The position numbers and the translations under genes were made by a program. This document shows, in pieces, positions 18,625 to 26,877 of a stretch of DNA of 64,000 nucleotides (its first letter is position 1; every line of letters starts with the position of its first letter). The DNA comes from JBBRHH01 sp963788015 (lineage in GTDB: Bacteria; Planctomycetota; Phycisphaerae; Tepidisphaerales; Tepidisphaeraceae), in assembly GCA_963788015.1 (NCBI GenBank), contig CAWBEY010000005.1, forward strand, positions 310,001 to 374,000. Direction: 5' to 3'. The notes under the pieces were generated by a model. It made no database searches, was not told where the DNA came from, and was given only the letters and a program-made list of their open reading frames with translations.

Positions 18625-19920
18625 ATGCCCACGCTTGCTGGAAATACGTGTGTCGTTGGCCTGCAATGGGGGGATGAGGGCAAGGGGAAAATCGTCGATT
18701 TTCTTGCCGAAAAGGCCGACGTTGTCGTCCGCTACTGCGGCGGCGCAAACGCCGGCCACACTGTTCGCATCGGCAACGAAAAATACGCCACGCACCTTCT
18801 TCCGGTCGGCGTATTTCGACCTGGCATTCTCAACATCGTCGGCAACGGCGTCGTCCTCGATCCCGAAGTCCTCTTCCGCGAGATCGACGAGTTTCTTGGC
18901 CGGGGCATCCCCATCTCGCCCGTCAATCTCAGGATCAGCTACAAAGCCCACGTCGTTCTGCCGTATCACAAGCAGGAAGACGCCGCGCGCGAGGCGGCGG
19001 CCGACGGCGGCGGCATCGGAACCACCAAACGCGGCATCGGGCCGGCTTATGCCGACAAGATGCATCGCAGCACGGCCATCCGTGTTGCCGATCTTCAGCA
19101 CGAAGAAAAGCTCAAGCAGCGCCTCAGCCAGATAGTGGCCGAGAAAAACAAGGTCCAGAAATGTCTCTACGATGCGCCGCCCCTGGATTGGAAAGCCATC
19201 TTTGAACAGTACCGTGACTACGGCCGGCGCATTCAGCCCTATGTTGATGATTCAACCTATCTGCTGCTGCAGGCCATGAAAGACGGGAAGCGCATCCTGT
19301 TTGAAGGCGCTCACGCCGTGCTGCTGGATGTCGATCACGGCACGTACCCGTATGTCACCAGTTCCAACTGCTCTGCCCTTGGCCTCTACACGGGTGCTGG
19401 TGTTCCTCCCCAGGCGTGCCAGAACTTTTTTGGCATCATCAAAGCCTACAGCACCCGCGTTGGCGGCGGCCCCTTCCCCACCGAGCAGGACAACAACGTC
19501 GGCAGCTACATCCGCGAACGCGGCAACGAGTACGGCACCACCACCCGCCGCCCGCGCCGCTGCGGGTGGTTTGACGCGATGGCCGTCAAATACGCCGTCG
19601 ATCTCTGCGGCGTCAACGGCGCTGCCATCACGCTCCTTGACGTCCTAAGCGGCCTGGACCACCTTCAGATCTGCACCGGCTACAAGTACAGGGGCACGCG
19701 CCTCGATTATTTCCGCGCCGATATGGACGTTCTGGCCGAGGTTGAGCCCATCTACGAAACCCTTCCCGGCTGGCGTGGCAACATCACGGCCTGCCGTGCT
19801 TTTGAAGAACTGCCGCGCGAGGCGCAGCAATATGTAAAGCGCATCGAGCAACTCGTTGGCGCCCCGATCAAAATGGTCAGCGTCGGTCCCGAACGCACTG
19901 CCACGCTGGTGCGCACGTAA
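18625..19920 (+). CDS. purA: Adenylosuccinate synthetase
   Basis: About 431 residues. Signature motifs: CVVGLQWGDEGKGKIVDFL (GDEGKGK P-loop-like), RYCGGANAGHTV, the GTTKRGIGPAYADK IMP-binding loop, LFEGAHAVLLDVDHGTYPYVTSSN, RVGGGPFPTEQ, RPRRCGWFDA and VGPERTATL at the C-terminus. It joins IMP and aspartate using GTP, the first committed step to AMP, in the cytoplasm. The frame is open to a GTG at 18,610; the ATG at 18,625 fits the family N-terminus. Intact, and highly conserved, which is useful as a contrast to the damaged neighbours. Confidence 0.96.
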   Translation: MPTLAGNTCVVGLQWGDEGKGKIVDFLAEKADVVVRYCGGANAGHTVRIGNEKYATHLLPVGVFRPGILNIVGNGVVLDPEVLFREIDEFLGRGIPISPVNLRISYKAHVVLPYHKQEDAAREAAADGGGIGTTKRGIGPAYADKMHRSTAIRVADLQHEEKLKQRLSQIVAEKNKVQKCLYDAPPLDWKAIFEQYRDYGRRIQPYVDDSTYLLLQAMKDGKRILFEGAHAVLLDVDHGTYPYVTSSNCSALGLYTGAGVPPQACQNFFGIIKAYSTRVGGGPFPTEQDNNVGSYIRERGNEYGTTTRRPRRCGWFDAMAVKYAVDLCGVNGAAITLLDVLSGLDHLQICTGYKYRGTRLDYFRADMDVLAEVEPIYETLPGWRGNITACRAFEELPREAQQYVKRIEQLVGAPIKMVSVGPERTATLVRT

Positions 19921-19966
19921 AGTCGCGCTCGACACTGGCCGGCGTTAAGGCTAAAACCATTCCACT

Positions 19967-20248
19967 ATGCCTATCAAAGTTCGCATCCCTTCTCCTCTTC
20001 GCAGTTTTACACAGGGCGCCGATGTGGTTGAGGCGCAGGGCGCCAACATCAGCGAAGTGCTCGACAGCCTCAAGCAAAAGGCCGCCGGCATCGAAACCCG
20101 CCTGTTCAAGGGGCCAAACCTGTTGAACCGTTTCGTGAATGTCTATCTCAACGACGAGGACATCCGCCACTTGAAGAACCTGGAAACGCCCGTGAAGGAA
20201 GGTGACGAAATCAGCATCGTTCCCGCCATCGCCGGAGGCGGCATATAA
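19967..20248 (+). CDS. MoaD/ThiS/CysO-like ubiquitin-fold sulfur carrier protein
   Basis: 93 residues starting MPIKVRIPSPLRSFTQGAD, with the beta-grasp pattern VKVRIPSPLR...VVEAQGANISEVLDSLKQK...FVNVYLNDEDIRHLKNLETPVKEGDEISIVPAIAGGGI. The end SIVPAIAGG is most like CysO/TtuB-type carriers, which are activated as thiocarboxylates for cysteine, tRNA or cofactor sulfuration. One Ile follows the diglycine, so the reactive Gly is not terminal as written; some carriers need a C-terminal residue removed by a protease. It lies 46 bp after purA and may be co-transcribed. No E1-like MoeB or sulfurtransferase gene is in view. Confidence 0.8.
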   Translation: MPIKVRIPSPLRSFTQGADVVEAQGANISEVLDSLKQKAAGIETRLFKGPNLLNRFVNVYLNDEDIRHLKNLETPVKEGDEISIVPAIAGGGI

Positions 20249-20276
20249 TCAGGCGACGCTCCGCTCGGAGGTTCGC

Positions 20277-21065
20277 ATGCCCAGCCCTTTTCCCGGAATG
20301 GATCCGTATTTGGAAGATCAGGCCCATTGGCCTGATTTCCATCATGAATTCATTGGCGAGCTTCGGCGCGTGCTGGGTCAGCGCCTTCCGCCCAACTACA
20401 TCGCGAGGATCGGCGAACACGTCTATCTCCTCGATCCCGAAGATGGTCCAGTGAAAACAGTTCGGCCCGACGTCCTGCTGTCACACGACCCGTACTCGGC
20501 AGGGGGTCAATTCACCCAATCCGCCACCGCGCTTCTGGAACCAGTGACCCTCCAGAACCTCCGTCCACTCGATCCCGTCAGCGAAGGATTCATCGAGATC
20601 CTTTACTTTCCCGACGAAAAAGTAGTGACCGTACTGGAGTTGCTCTCTCCAACCAACAAAAATGGAAACGGTCGCGGCCAGTACATGGAAAAGCGTGAAT
20701 TGATCCTGCAGCGGCAGGCGAACCTTGTCGAATTTGACCTGCTTCGGGAAGGCCAGCGTTTTGGATTCACCAAGCCCCTGCCGCCCGGCCAGTATTACAC
20801 GTTTGTCTCGCGATGGCAGCGTCGGGGCGAATCGGATGTCTACGCCTGGACGATGCGCCAGCCGCTGCCGGTCTTGCCAATCCCCCTTCAAACGCCCGAC
20901 CCCGACATTCATATCAATCTGGCCGAAATTTTCACCGCCGCCTATGACCGAGGCCCCTATGCACGAACCGTGAAGTATTCCGGTGAACCGCCCGGTCCTA
21001 TGTCCCCGCAGGACGCCCAATGGGCGAGAGATGTCGCCTCGATTGGTGCAGGCAAGCCCGCCTGA
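20277..21065 (+). CDS. DUF4058 family protein
   Basis: 262 residues starting at MPSPFPGMDPYLEDQAHWPDFHHEFI, the standard N-terminus of DUF4058. Other family blocks are LPPNYIARIGEHVYL, RPDVLL, EILYFPDEKVVTVLELLSPTNK(N)G, YMEKRELILQRQANLVEFDLLREGQR and ADIYAWTL-like SDVYAWTMRQPLPVLPIPL. The LELLSPTNK...EFDLLR arrangement hints at a PD-(D/E)XK-like fold but the role is unknown; the family is expanded in planctomycetes, cyanobacteria and chloroflexi. It follows the MoaD-like gene by 28 bp. Confidence 0.85.
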   Translation: MPSPFPGMDPYLEDQAHWPDFHHEFIGELRRVLGQRLPPNYIARIGEHVYLLDPEDGPVKTVRPDVLLSHDPYSAGGQFTQSATALLEPVTLQNLRPLDPVSEGFIEILYFPDEKVVTVLELLSPTNKNGNGRGQYMEKRELILQRQANLVEFDLLREGQRFGFTKPLPPGQYYTFVSRWQRRGESDVYAWTMRQPLPVLPIPLQTPDPDIHINLAEIFTAAYDRGPYARTVKYSGEPPGPMSPQDAQWARDVASIGAGKPA

Positions 21066-21116
21066 GCTTCAGCGATTCTCCTTGCGTTGTCCGGCCGTCA
21101 CGTTAATCTCAAACCC

Positions 21117-21368
21117 ATGCCCTACTCCCGCCGCTGCTGGTTCACCTTTCCCTCCCGCACCCAGGTCGAACAACCCATCATCTGGCAGATGAGCCGCAAA
21201 TTCCCCGAAGTCTCCTTCGACATCCGCCAGGCCAGCGTCCAAAACGAGATCGGCATCATGGCCGTTCTTCTTTCAGGCAAGGAAGATCAGGTCCAGTCGG
21301 CCATCGACTTCCTCCGCTCTTGCGGCGTGACTGTCGAGCCCATCGAAAAAAGTGTGGTTGAAGGTTGA
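21117..21368 (+). CDS. NIL domain protein (small ligand-binding ACT-like domain)
   Basis: 83 residues from MPYSRRCWFTFPSRTQVEQPIIWQMSRKFPEVSFDIRQASVQNEIGIMAVLLSGKEDQVQSAIDFLRSCGVTVEPIE. This is a stand-alone NIL domain, otherwise found at the C-terminus of MetN methionine ABC ATPases and in ferredoxin fusions, where it senses a small ligand. The pattern F....EPI...M...FPE..F.I..........GIM...L.G........AI.FL...GV.VE.I is complete. Its last 18 codons and stop are repeated, with mostly silent changes, at 22,152-22,225. Confidence 0.78.
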   Translation: MPYSRRCWFTFPSRTQVEQPIIWQMSRKFPEVSFDIRQASVQNEIGIMAVLLSGKEDQVQSAIDFLRSCGVTVEPIEKSVVEG

Positions 21369-21380
21369 ACGGGCTGCGGC
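21307..21380 (+). repeat. Left copy of a 74-bp imperfect direct repeat (3' end of the NIL gene)
   Basis: This segment, from within the codon for FLRSCGV to 12 bases past the stop of the NIL gene, matches 22,152-22,225 base for base except for roughly nine substitutions. Within the coding part nearly all changes are at third codon positions. Confidence 0.85.
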
Positions 21381-21456
21381 AACCGCGCGGTCTACAAAAC
21401 GCTCATTCAAGAAACACCATCTGGAACCCGAGTTTGAGCATTATCGGGCTGGTTGA

Positions 21457-21927
21457 TCAGGATTTCAGGTGCGCCAAAATTTGGAGGGTCCGCATGAACG
21501 GATTGCCCGTGTCATGTTTGTTCTGCTCCGCGAACGTCCGCAACTCGGTTATCGCCCTCGAAAAGTCTCCATTGACGACCACTTCAAACCCAACCGTCTT
21601 GAGCGATGCCGCCTGCGTGGCCGTCACTCGTGGCGACCAGAGCATGTACCGAACCGCAAATCCTTCCAAGTGAGCGGCGGCATATTTCTTCTGCTGCTCG
21701 TGCTTGGATGGCATCTTCACCAGCATCTGGGGCCTCATCCCGTGAAGGTGCGTCGTGACCTCGCAGAGGAAAGCCTTTTTCGCCGGGAGATTCAGGCCCA
21801 CTACGTCTAGCTCATTGAGGCCCGCGAGTTTCCCGCCTGGTGGCCGGACGTTGTAGAGAATAATGCCGCAATCGTGCATGTGCTGAAGGTAGGCCCCGAC
21901 GATAAATTCGCCTGCTTCGGTTGCCAT
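21457..21927 (-). CDS. Putative PD-(D/E)XK-fold nuclease-like protein
   Basis: About 156 residues from MATEAGEFIVGAYLQHMHDCGIILYNVRPPGG. The core NELDVVGLNLPAKKAFLCEVTTHLHGM fits the restriction-endonuclease-like arrangement of an early Glu, an Asp on a strand, and ExT in place of ExK; this is my reading, not a recognised family. The C-terminal part is helical (RAITELRTFAEQNKHDTGNPFMRTLQILAHL). No signal or membrane segment. It is the only gene between the two copies of the NIL-gene 3' end, so it was probably brought in as a cassette. Bases 21,928-22,250 contain no further supported gene. Confidence 0.5.
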   Translation of the reverse strand: MATEAGEFIVGAYLQHMHDCGIILYNVRPPGGKLAGLNELDVVGLNLPAKKAFLCEVTTHLHGMRPQMLVKMPSKHEQQKKYAAAHLEGFAVRYMLWSPRVTATQAASLKTVGFEVVVNGDFSRAITELRTFAEQNKHDTGNPFMRTLQILAHLKS

Positions 21928-22151
21928 TCCCACAGCATACCGTCTATTGGGAAAATCTCCCGCTCAATCGGATGCTCCACATGCGCGACGGGACAGAAAC
22001 GCTCTTCGACACCTGTCGTTTAGACATCACGCTTCAATACTGGTTTATACGACGCCGCGACTGCGACAGTCGCTCAATGCGGAACACACCATGACCGACG
22101 ATCGCTTGCAATGCCTTTCGCCCTGACGACCCACCGGGAGCCGCAAATGAC

Positions 22152-22225
22152 ACTTCCTCCGCTCCTGCGGCGTAACCGTCGAGCCAATCGAAAAAAGCGT
22201 GATTGAAGGTTGAACTGGCTACGGC
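22152..22225 (+). repeat. Right copy of the 74-bp NIL-gene 3' end repeat
   Basis: Encodes FLRSCGVTVEPIEKSVIEG and a stop, the same ending as the NIL gene except one Val-to-Ile, with five silent differences. It has no start or upstream domain, so it is a gene fragment. It lies 25 bp before the tRNA-Ser fragment at 22,251. Confidence 0.85.
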
Positions 22226-22250
22226 CCCCCAACCCCTGAACAAAAAAAAA

Positions 22251-22305
22251 CGGAGGAGGTAGGATTCGAACCCACGAGACCCTTGCGGGCCTACCGGTTT
22301 TCAAG
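22251..22305 (-). repeat. attL: attL: displaced 3' fragment of tRNA-Ser
   Basis: 55 bp identical to 32,908-32,962. On the minus strand it is the tRNA-Ser sequence from the base before the anticodon through the variable arm, T arm and discriminator base, followed directly by a run of nine T and no CCA. The 5' half of the tRNA is absent, so it cannot give a tRNA. Confidence 0.93.
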
Positions 22306-22351
22306 GATGCGCACGTGCCGCTGACGATACCGTAGACGCGGTTTGCACAAT

Positions 22352-22388
22352 CGGCGGTTGTGTCTTTCGCCCTCGCGGCGGTTGTGTC
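22352..22388 (+). promoter_or_regulatory. Candidate integrase arm-type repeats near attL
   Basis: Two exact copies of CGGCGGTTGTGTC (22,352-22,364 and 22,376-22,388) 24 bp apart. The same core occurs inverted next to attR (GACACAACCGC at 32,818-32,828 and ACAACCGCCG at 32,794-32,803). Short repeats at both ends of an integrated element are what arm-type integrase sites look like; the assignment is inferred. Confidence 0.45.
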
Positions 22389-22578
22389 CTGGCGGCGTTC
22401 CGCGTTCCTTTTAGAGAAATAATTGGTTGCACCGCCGGTGCAGGGCATGCTAGGCATACCCAGGGGACCCATGTATTTCAAGGGGCGATACCAGACGCAA
22501 AGTTACTAGGTCTGTGGCGACACAGGCGGGCATTTGCAGTGCCCTGATTACTGGAGGAGCAGCACAAAGGAGTCGGCC

Positions 22579-24393
22579 ATGTCGGCACGTATTTCAACCA
22601 GTCCAACGATTCCTTTGTGTGTGCCCGGTCCTGCAAAGACCGGGCACAATCTTTATACCGCCCAGTGGTGGCGAGACCCCGATACCTTCTGTCGATACTG
22701 GCAATTCATCAACGCCCACTTCGATCCACACGCCTGCGACTACCGCCAAATCAACTGCGAAATCCAGCACCGCAATAGCACCCAGGCCTTCCTTTCATGG
22801 GGCAACACCACCCACCCCGGCACCATCGCCCAATCGCACCTGAAAGGGGGGCTCACCTACCGATTCACTGACACCAACGACCCCACCATCCTTCTATGGG
22901 CCAACGCCCAGAACTACGCGGCCAGCGGCGCTCTACCCACCACTAGGATCAAGACCGGGCCAAACAAGGGAAAGCCACGCAAGGCCAGCACCCTCGTACT
23001 CGACCGAGGGTGCGAACACTTCCTACGCGGCAGCAGCAAAAGGACCAACCCCCTGTGGCCAGTCGCCCACGACATTGACGACAAGGACGGCCAAGCAGGA
23101 GACGCCCAACAATACGCCCAGTACATCGCGGACACCTACGCCCCCGGCGCATACATTCAGCCCTCCCGAGGTTGGCATGGCCGTCTTCTGTTCTATCTCT
23201 TCGACAGGGAAAATCTACGGTACTTTGAGGCCAAGCGATTGCTCCAGGAGTGGCACGAACTCCTGAGGGAGAAGACCAAGCACCTATTCAAATCCTGTCT
23301 CGACAAGCTCTGTGGTCTGCCCATGTGGAGACATCGCGGCCATATTGAGTGGACGCAGTGCATGGTCCAGCCCACCCCGGCCACAATTGAGGATCTAGAG
23401 CACCTACTCTCGGTACCGATCATCACGGCTACCCAGGTCCGCACCTTCATCTTGGCTCTCCGGCGACAGAAGAGCCAGACCCCCGAGAATAGGGCCGAGG
23501 ATACTCAAGAGGCTCGGAGATGCCGACGCGGGGCGGGACGATCCACCCGGACGCCAATAGTGGAGGAAGACTCGCAGGTCCGAAAGATGCGGTTCATCCG
23601 GATATACCTCAAGCAGCGGCAGATGAGCCTAGACGAAGCCGACCCCGCCGACATCCACCAAGCGTACAAAGAATCAGAGCTCGCCTACAGCACCACAAAG
23701 GACGATAGCAGCCGCATCGCGAACTTCTCCAGGCTCATCCAGATGATGCAGAAGGAGGATGACCCGACCAAGGGCGGGCCACGATGGGAGACAGGCCGAT
23801 TCCTGCCATTCCTCCAGCGATTCACTCCTGACGACCTGATAGTCAGACTCACCAGGAGCAGCAAGCATGGGACATACAATACGATTGCCCTCACTCCCCT
23901 CCATATTGACGCCTACCTATCACAGTGGCACCAGCACATCCAAACAGCAGACAGCGAATGGAAGTTGCGTAAACCCCGTAATGCCTTCCAGAACGCTCAA
24001 GCGTGGTCTAAGACCACCTGTGAAGCCATCGTGAGGTTCCTAGTCGATGCAGGCATAATGACCATCACAGGAAAGCCATATGCAGGTGCAGCAACCCTAC
24101 TAGAACCAACTGAAGCTATCCCCTGGTTGAGAGAAGAGTGGATAGAGAAGCTGAGGAGTCTAAAACCATCAACCCTATACATTTATCGCAAATCACCCCT
24201 ATTGCACCCCAAGCCCCCGTTCACACCTTTGGTTACACACGCAGCGGATGCGGTCGCTGATGACTATGAGCCGATGCCAATGATGATTGAGATGAAGTTA
24301 ACCCAAGCCCCCGTTCACACCTTTGGTTACACACGCAATGAAGATGAATGGGAGGCGGACTATCAATGGTATATGAGGAGATTGGCAGCATGA
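22579..24393 (+). CDS. Large element-encoded protein, putative primase-polymerase-like replication initiator
   Basis: 604 residues from an ATG with a good ribosome site (AAAGGAG, 6 bases upstream). I do not recognise a named family. Two motifs fit an archaeo-eukaryotic primase (AEP) core: PVAHDIDDKDGQ (Asp165-x-Asp167) and, about 30 residues later, YIQPSRGWHGRLLFYLF (Ser196...His200), the usual DxD and SxH elements, with AQQYAQYIADTY between them. The C-terminal part is helical with a possible winged-helix region (WSKTTCEAIVRFLVDAGIMTITGKPYAG). Near the C-terminus the segment coding for TQAPVHTFGYTRN and the preceding HPKPPFTPLVTHA comes from a short repeated DNA stretch. A role in replicating the element is an inference; no zinc finger or helicase motif is present. 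Confidence 0.55.
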   Translation: MSARISTSPTIPLCVPGPAKTGHNLYTAQWWRDPDTFCRYWQFINAHFDPHACDYRQINCEIQHRNSTQAFLSWGNTTHPGTIAQSHLKGGLTYRFTDTNDPTILLWANAQNYAASGALPTTRIKTGPNKGKPRKASTLVLDRGCEHFLRGSSKRTNPLWPVAHDIDDKDGQAGDAQQYAQYIADTYAPGAYIQPSRGWHGRLLFYLFDRENLRYFEAKRLLQEWHELLREKTKHLFKSCLDKLCGLPMWRHRGHIEWTQCMVQPTPATIEDLEHLLSVPIITATQVRTFILALRRQKSQTPENRAEDTQEARRCRRGAGRSTRTPIVEEDSQVRKMRFIRIYLKQRQMSLDEADPADIHQAYKESELAYSTTKDDSSRIANFSRLIQMMQKEDDPTKGGPRWETGRFLPFLQRFTPDDLIVRLTRSSKHGTYNTIALTPLHIDAYLSQWHQHIQTADSEWKLRKPRNAFQNAQAWSKTTCEAIVRFLVDAGIMTITGKPYAGAATLLEPTEAIPWLREEWIEKLRSLKPSTLYIYRKSPLLHPKPPFTPLVTHAADAVADDYEPMPMMIEMKLTQAPVHTFGYTRNEDEWEADYQWYMRRLAA

Positions 24394-24409
24394 CGCCGTA
24401 AATAGGTAT

Positions 24410-24598
24410 ATGGAGACAGATAAAACCCCACCAGATAAATCCAAAGACAGCCATAGCGAAGAGGATCGCAAACCAGACTGGCGAGACAAAGTTATCCCCT
24501 CAGTAGGAATGACCTGGGAAGCGACAATGAAATATGGCACACCAGCCCAAATAGCAGAAGCCATCAAATGGGTCTATAGACCCATAAGCCGTATTTAA
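24410..24598 (+). CDS. Small hypothetical protein of the element
   Basis: 62 residues, METDKTPPDKSKDSHSEEDRKPDWRDKVIPSVGMTWEATMKYGTPAQIAEAIKWVYRPISRI. Charged N-terminal half and a possible helix at the end. No family recognised. It follows the large replication-type protein by 16 bp in the same direction. Confidence 0.4.
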   Translation: METDKTPPDKSKDSHSEEDRKPDWRDKVIPSVGMTWEATMKYGTPAQIAEAIKWVYRPISRI

Positions 24599-24621
24599 CA
24601 TGATAGCGTTTCCATGAGCGG

Positions 24622-24653
24622 GACGGCCAGCAGCATCAACCCTGCTGGCCGTC
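24622..24653 (+). terminator. Perfect 12-bp stem-loop after the left gene block
   Basis: GACGGCCAGCAG (24,622-24,633), loop CATCAACC, then the exact complement CTGCTGGCCGTC (24,642-24,653). It sits 23 bases after the stop of the small gene, where a terminator is expected, but there is no T-run after it, so another role (protein site, RNA hairpin) is possible. Confidence 0.5.
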
Positions 24654-24754
24654 GCCGTACCCGGTTGAAATTGATGACAGCTTATTGCCGCGTAATATGA
24701 TGCACGTCATCCTATTTGAAAGCAAAGATAAGAAGTACCAACCAAAGGAAAATC

Positions 24755-24925
24755 ATGGCACGCATGGACGTCGAACAATTCTTCCTCCACTCACTCCCTA
24801 GGGAAAATGGCACCTACTTCTTCTACGAGGTTGGGGGGTGGGGCATGGCTGTTATCGCAATCTACAACGATAGGCCAGAGGGATGGTGTTCACTAAATAA
24901 CCTTGCGCAATCAGTGTATCTATAG
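24755..24925 (+). CDS. Small hypothetical protein of the element
   Basis: 56 residues, beginning MARMDVEQFFLHSLPRENGTYFFYEVGGWG, with AAAGGAAAATC in front of the ATG. Compact, aromatic-rich and without membrane segment. No family recognised. The IS630 copy lies immediately after it. Confidence 0.45.
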   Translation: MARMDVEQFFLHSLPRENGTYFFYEVGGWGMAVIAIYNDRPEGWCSLNNLAQSVYL

Positions 24926-24933
24926 TTGTCGCT

Positions 24934-25963
24934 TCACGCTGCCTTTGCCGGACGCGGGTCTGGCGGTTTCGGGAGACATGTACAGAACCACTCCTGCATC
25001 AACTGCTCCATTGCTTCACAGCGATGATTGCGGGTGACGTTGGCGTGCAGGTCCAGCCACATACGCTCGATTCTGTTGTGCTGCGGGCAGTAAGGCGGCA
25101 AAAAGTGCAGCACCACCCGCCCGTCCAGCGCTTCCACCGCGCTGTGGCTGATCTTCGAGTTGTGAATGTTGAAGTTGTCCAGCACCACGTGGATCACTGA
25201 CGCCCGGCGTACGTCTGGCTGGCCAGCTTCCTGAGCATCTGAATGAACAGCAGGCTGTTTTTCTTCTGCGCTTTCACCCACGCCAGCAGGCTGCTTTTGG
25301 CATCGATGACCCGCACAGGTAACGCTTCTGGTTCTGGCCGGGCGTGGGCACTCCTTTTGCTGGCCTTTGTTCATCCAGTCACAGCCGATCTTGGGATTCA
25401 GGTGAATGTCCACTCATCCAGGTACACCGCCACCTGGCCTGGCCCAGCGACGAGAGCATCTCCTGAATCTGCTCGAAACGCCTTTGTTTACGCCCATTTT
25501 CCCACGGGCAGCCTACCACCGGACGCGGTCTGCCCAGCCTCGCTCCATCCTCTTGAGCGCTCGGCTCATGGTCCCGACGCTGATGAACAGCCGGTGAGCA
25601 TGGCCATCACCTTGACCAGTAGTTCCTGCGTCCAGGTGGGCCGGGGATAGCCGTAGGACTGAGGAGAGTCGCTCCAGCACCTGGCGGAGATTGGAGAGAA
25701 CCATTCGTCGGCCTTGAGGTTGCCGTTGTCTTCCCGGCGGTCGTAGAGACCGGCGATGCCCCAGTCGCGAAAGTGGCCAAAGACGCTGTTGACCCACGAG
25801 AAGCTGAGCCCCACCGCCTCGGAAACAGCGGGGCGGGTTGGCCTTTTGCGATAAGCAGCACGATCTGGCAACGCTGGGCCAGGGCTTTATCTTTGGTGCG
25901 GCGGTGCAGACGGCGGAGGCGGAGCTTGACGTTGCGTTGGAGACGAAAGACGATCTGTGGCAT
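24934..25963 (-). pseudogene. IS630-family transposase, multiply frameshifted
   Basis: Starts MPQIVFRLQRNVKLRLRRLHRRTKDKALAQRCQIVLLIAKG after AAGGAGTCCCCA. Then, in other frames, a helix-turn-helix part (VSEAVGLSFSWVNSVFGHFRDWGIAGLYDRRE), YGYPRPTWTQELL, VGTMSRALKRM, and at the C-terminus the DDE catalytic region VVLDNFNIHNSK...LHFLPPYCPQHNRIERMWLDLHANVTRNH. The total of about 340 residues is normal for IS630, but at least four frame changes are needed. IS630 elements insert at TA. I could not define the terminal inverted repeats; the element probably spans from about 24,925 to somewhere past 26,000. Confidence 0.85.
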
Positions 25964-26103
25964 TGGGGACTCCTTTTGCTGGTGAATTGCTTGATACAAA
26001 CACCTACATTAGGAGTCTCCTTTTCACTGAAAAGGCCGGTTTTGAGGTCAATTCCGATCAGCGGGCAACTGCGCAAAGCTAATTAGAGGGCTTAAGGCGA
26101 AGC

Positions 26104-26286
26104 ATGTTGAAGTACGAGATTAGTGAGGCCCCCGATAGTGTACCAATAATCCCGAAAATTAATGGTAAATCAATGCTGGGCGGTTACGGAGGCTGCCCGT
26201 TAACATCGGAGGCACCTTGGACGCGGGCAACCCTGCGGGAGTTGCTACTTGACAGCATCGGACGCCATCTGGCTAACACAATCTAG
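26104..26286 (+). CDS. Small hypothetical protein of the element
   Basis: 60 residues (MLKYEISEAPDSVPIIPKINGKSMLGGYGGCPLTSEAPWT...). AAGG precedes the ATG by a few bases and the stop is 8 bp before the next gene. No family recognised; it may be partly a by-product of the adjacent IS insertion. Confidence 0.35.
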   Translation: MLKYEISEAPDSVPIIPKINGKSMLGGYGGCPLTSEAPWTRATLRELLLDSIGRHLANTI

Positions 26287-26294
26287 GAGACCAA

Positions 26295-26498
26295 ATGAAA
26301 GAGACAGAGACGGAGACACAAGTGACATTCTTCAAACCCGGAACGACGGTAACTTTAGAGGCCGTCATCGAGAGCGTCAGGATTGAGGCTGACGGCCTCG
26401 TCAAATACGTCGTGGCGCTCCCAGGGACCGGCAGTAAGGGCGGTAAGCACTTTCACTCAATGGAGCGGCATCTATTCACTGTCAAACAAGGGGAATAG
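26295..26498 (+). CDS. Small beta-rich hypothetical protein of the element
   Basis: 67 residues (METETQVTFFKPGTTVTLEAVIESVRIEADGLVKYVVALPGTG...), with TAGGAGACCAA before the ATG, a clear ribosome site. The alternating pattern suggests a small beta-barrel of the kind seen in many phage proteins. Part of a run of short co-directional genes with standard spacing. Confidence 0.5.
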   Translation: MKETETETQVTFFKPGTTVTLEAVIESVRIEADGLVKYVVALPGTGSKGGKHFHSMERHLFTVKQGE

Positions 26499-26522
26499 CA
26501 ACCCCACACCAAAGGAACAATC

Positions 26523-26870
26523 ATGGTCAACACAGAGGAATTCAATAAATGGTTCACAAGACAATTCCGATTCGAAGCAGCAGCACTACTACGCGGGTCG
26601 CACATCACGGAGGCAGACACGGACCGCATCATGCAACGGATCATCGCCGCCAACACCAAGGACGATGAGACCGATCTTGATGCTGTCGCAGCAGAAGTCC
26701 TCGCCGACGCCCACAATCCAGAAGCCTGCAAACCGTCATGGCAGCGATGCACCAGCAGCCATTGCAATAGATGCCACGGGAAGGGATGGAAATTCGCCAT
26801 ATGCGAAGAATGCGGAGGAAATGGGAAGGCCAAGCCGCTCGGTCCATCATCAAACCCTGCTGTCCAGTAG
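26523..26870 (+). CDS. Phage-type protein with DnaJ-like zinc-binding CxxC motifs
   Basis: 115 residues with AAAGGAACAATC before the ATG. A helical N-terminal part is followed by RCTSSHCNRCHGKGWKFAICEECGGNGK, containing CNRCHGKG and CEECGGNG, the CxxCxGxG motif of DnaJ zinc fingers, plus an additional upstream Cys. Small proteins with this motif are common in phages; the role is unknown. Same operon direction as its neighbours. Confidence 0.55.
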   Translation: MVNTEEFNKWFTRQFRFEAAALLRGSHITEADTDRIMQRIIAANTKDDETDLDAVAAEVLADAHNPEACKPSWQRCTSSHCNRCHGKGWKFAICEECGGNGKAKPLGPSSNPAVQ

Positions 26871-26877
26871 ATATAGA

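Noticed and set aside
22074..22481. Open frame with TGRPARVSWVRILPPP, and a similar one at 32,512-32,988
   Set aside because: These are translations of the tRNA-Ser sequence and flanks. The shared peptide comes from the att repeat, not from a protein family.
24925..26080. Attempt to define IS630 terminal inverted repeats and TA duplication
   Set aside because: Only short, weak matches between the two ends could be found by eye, so no borders are claimed.
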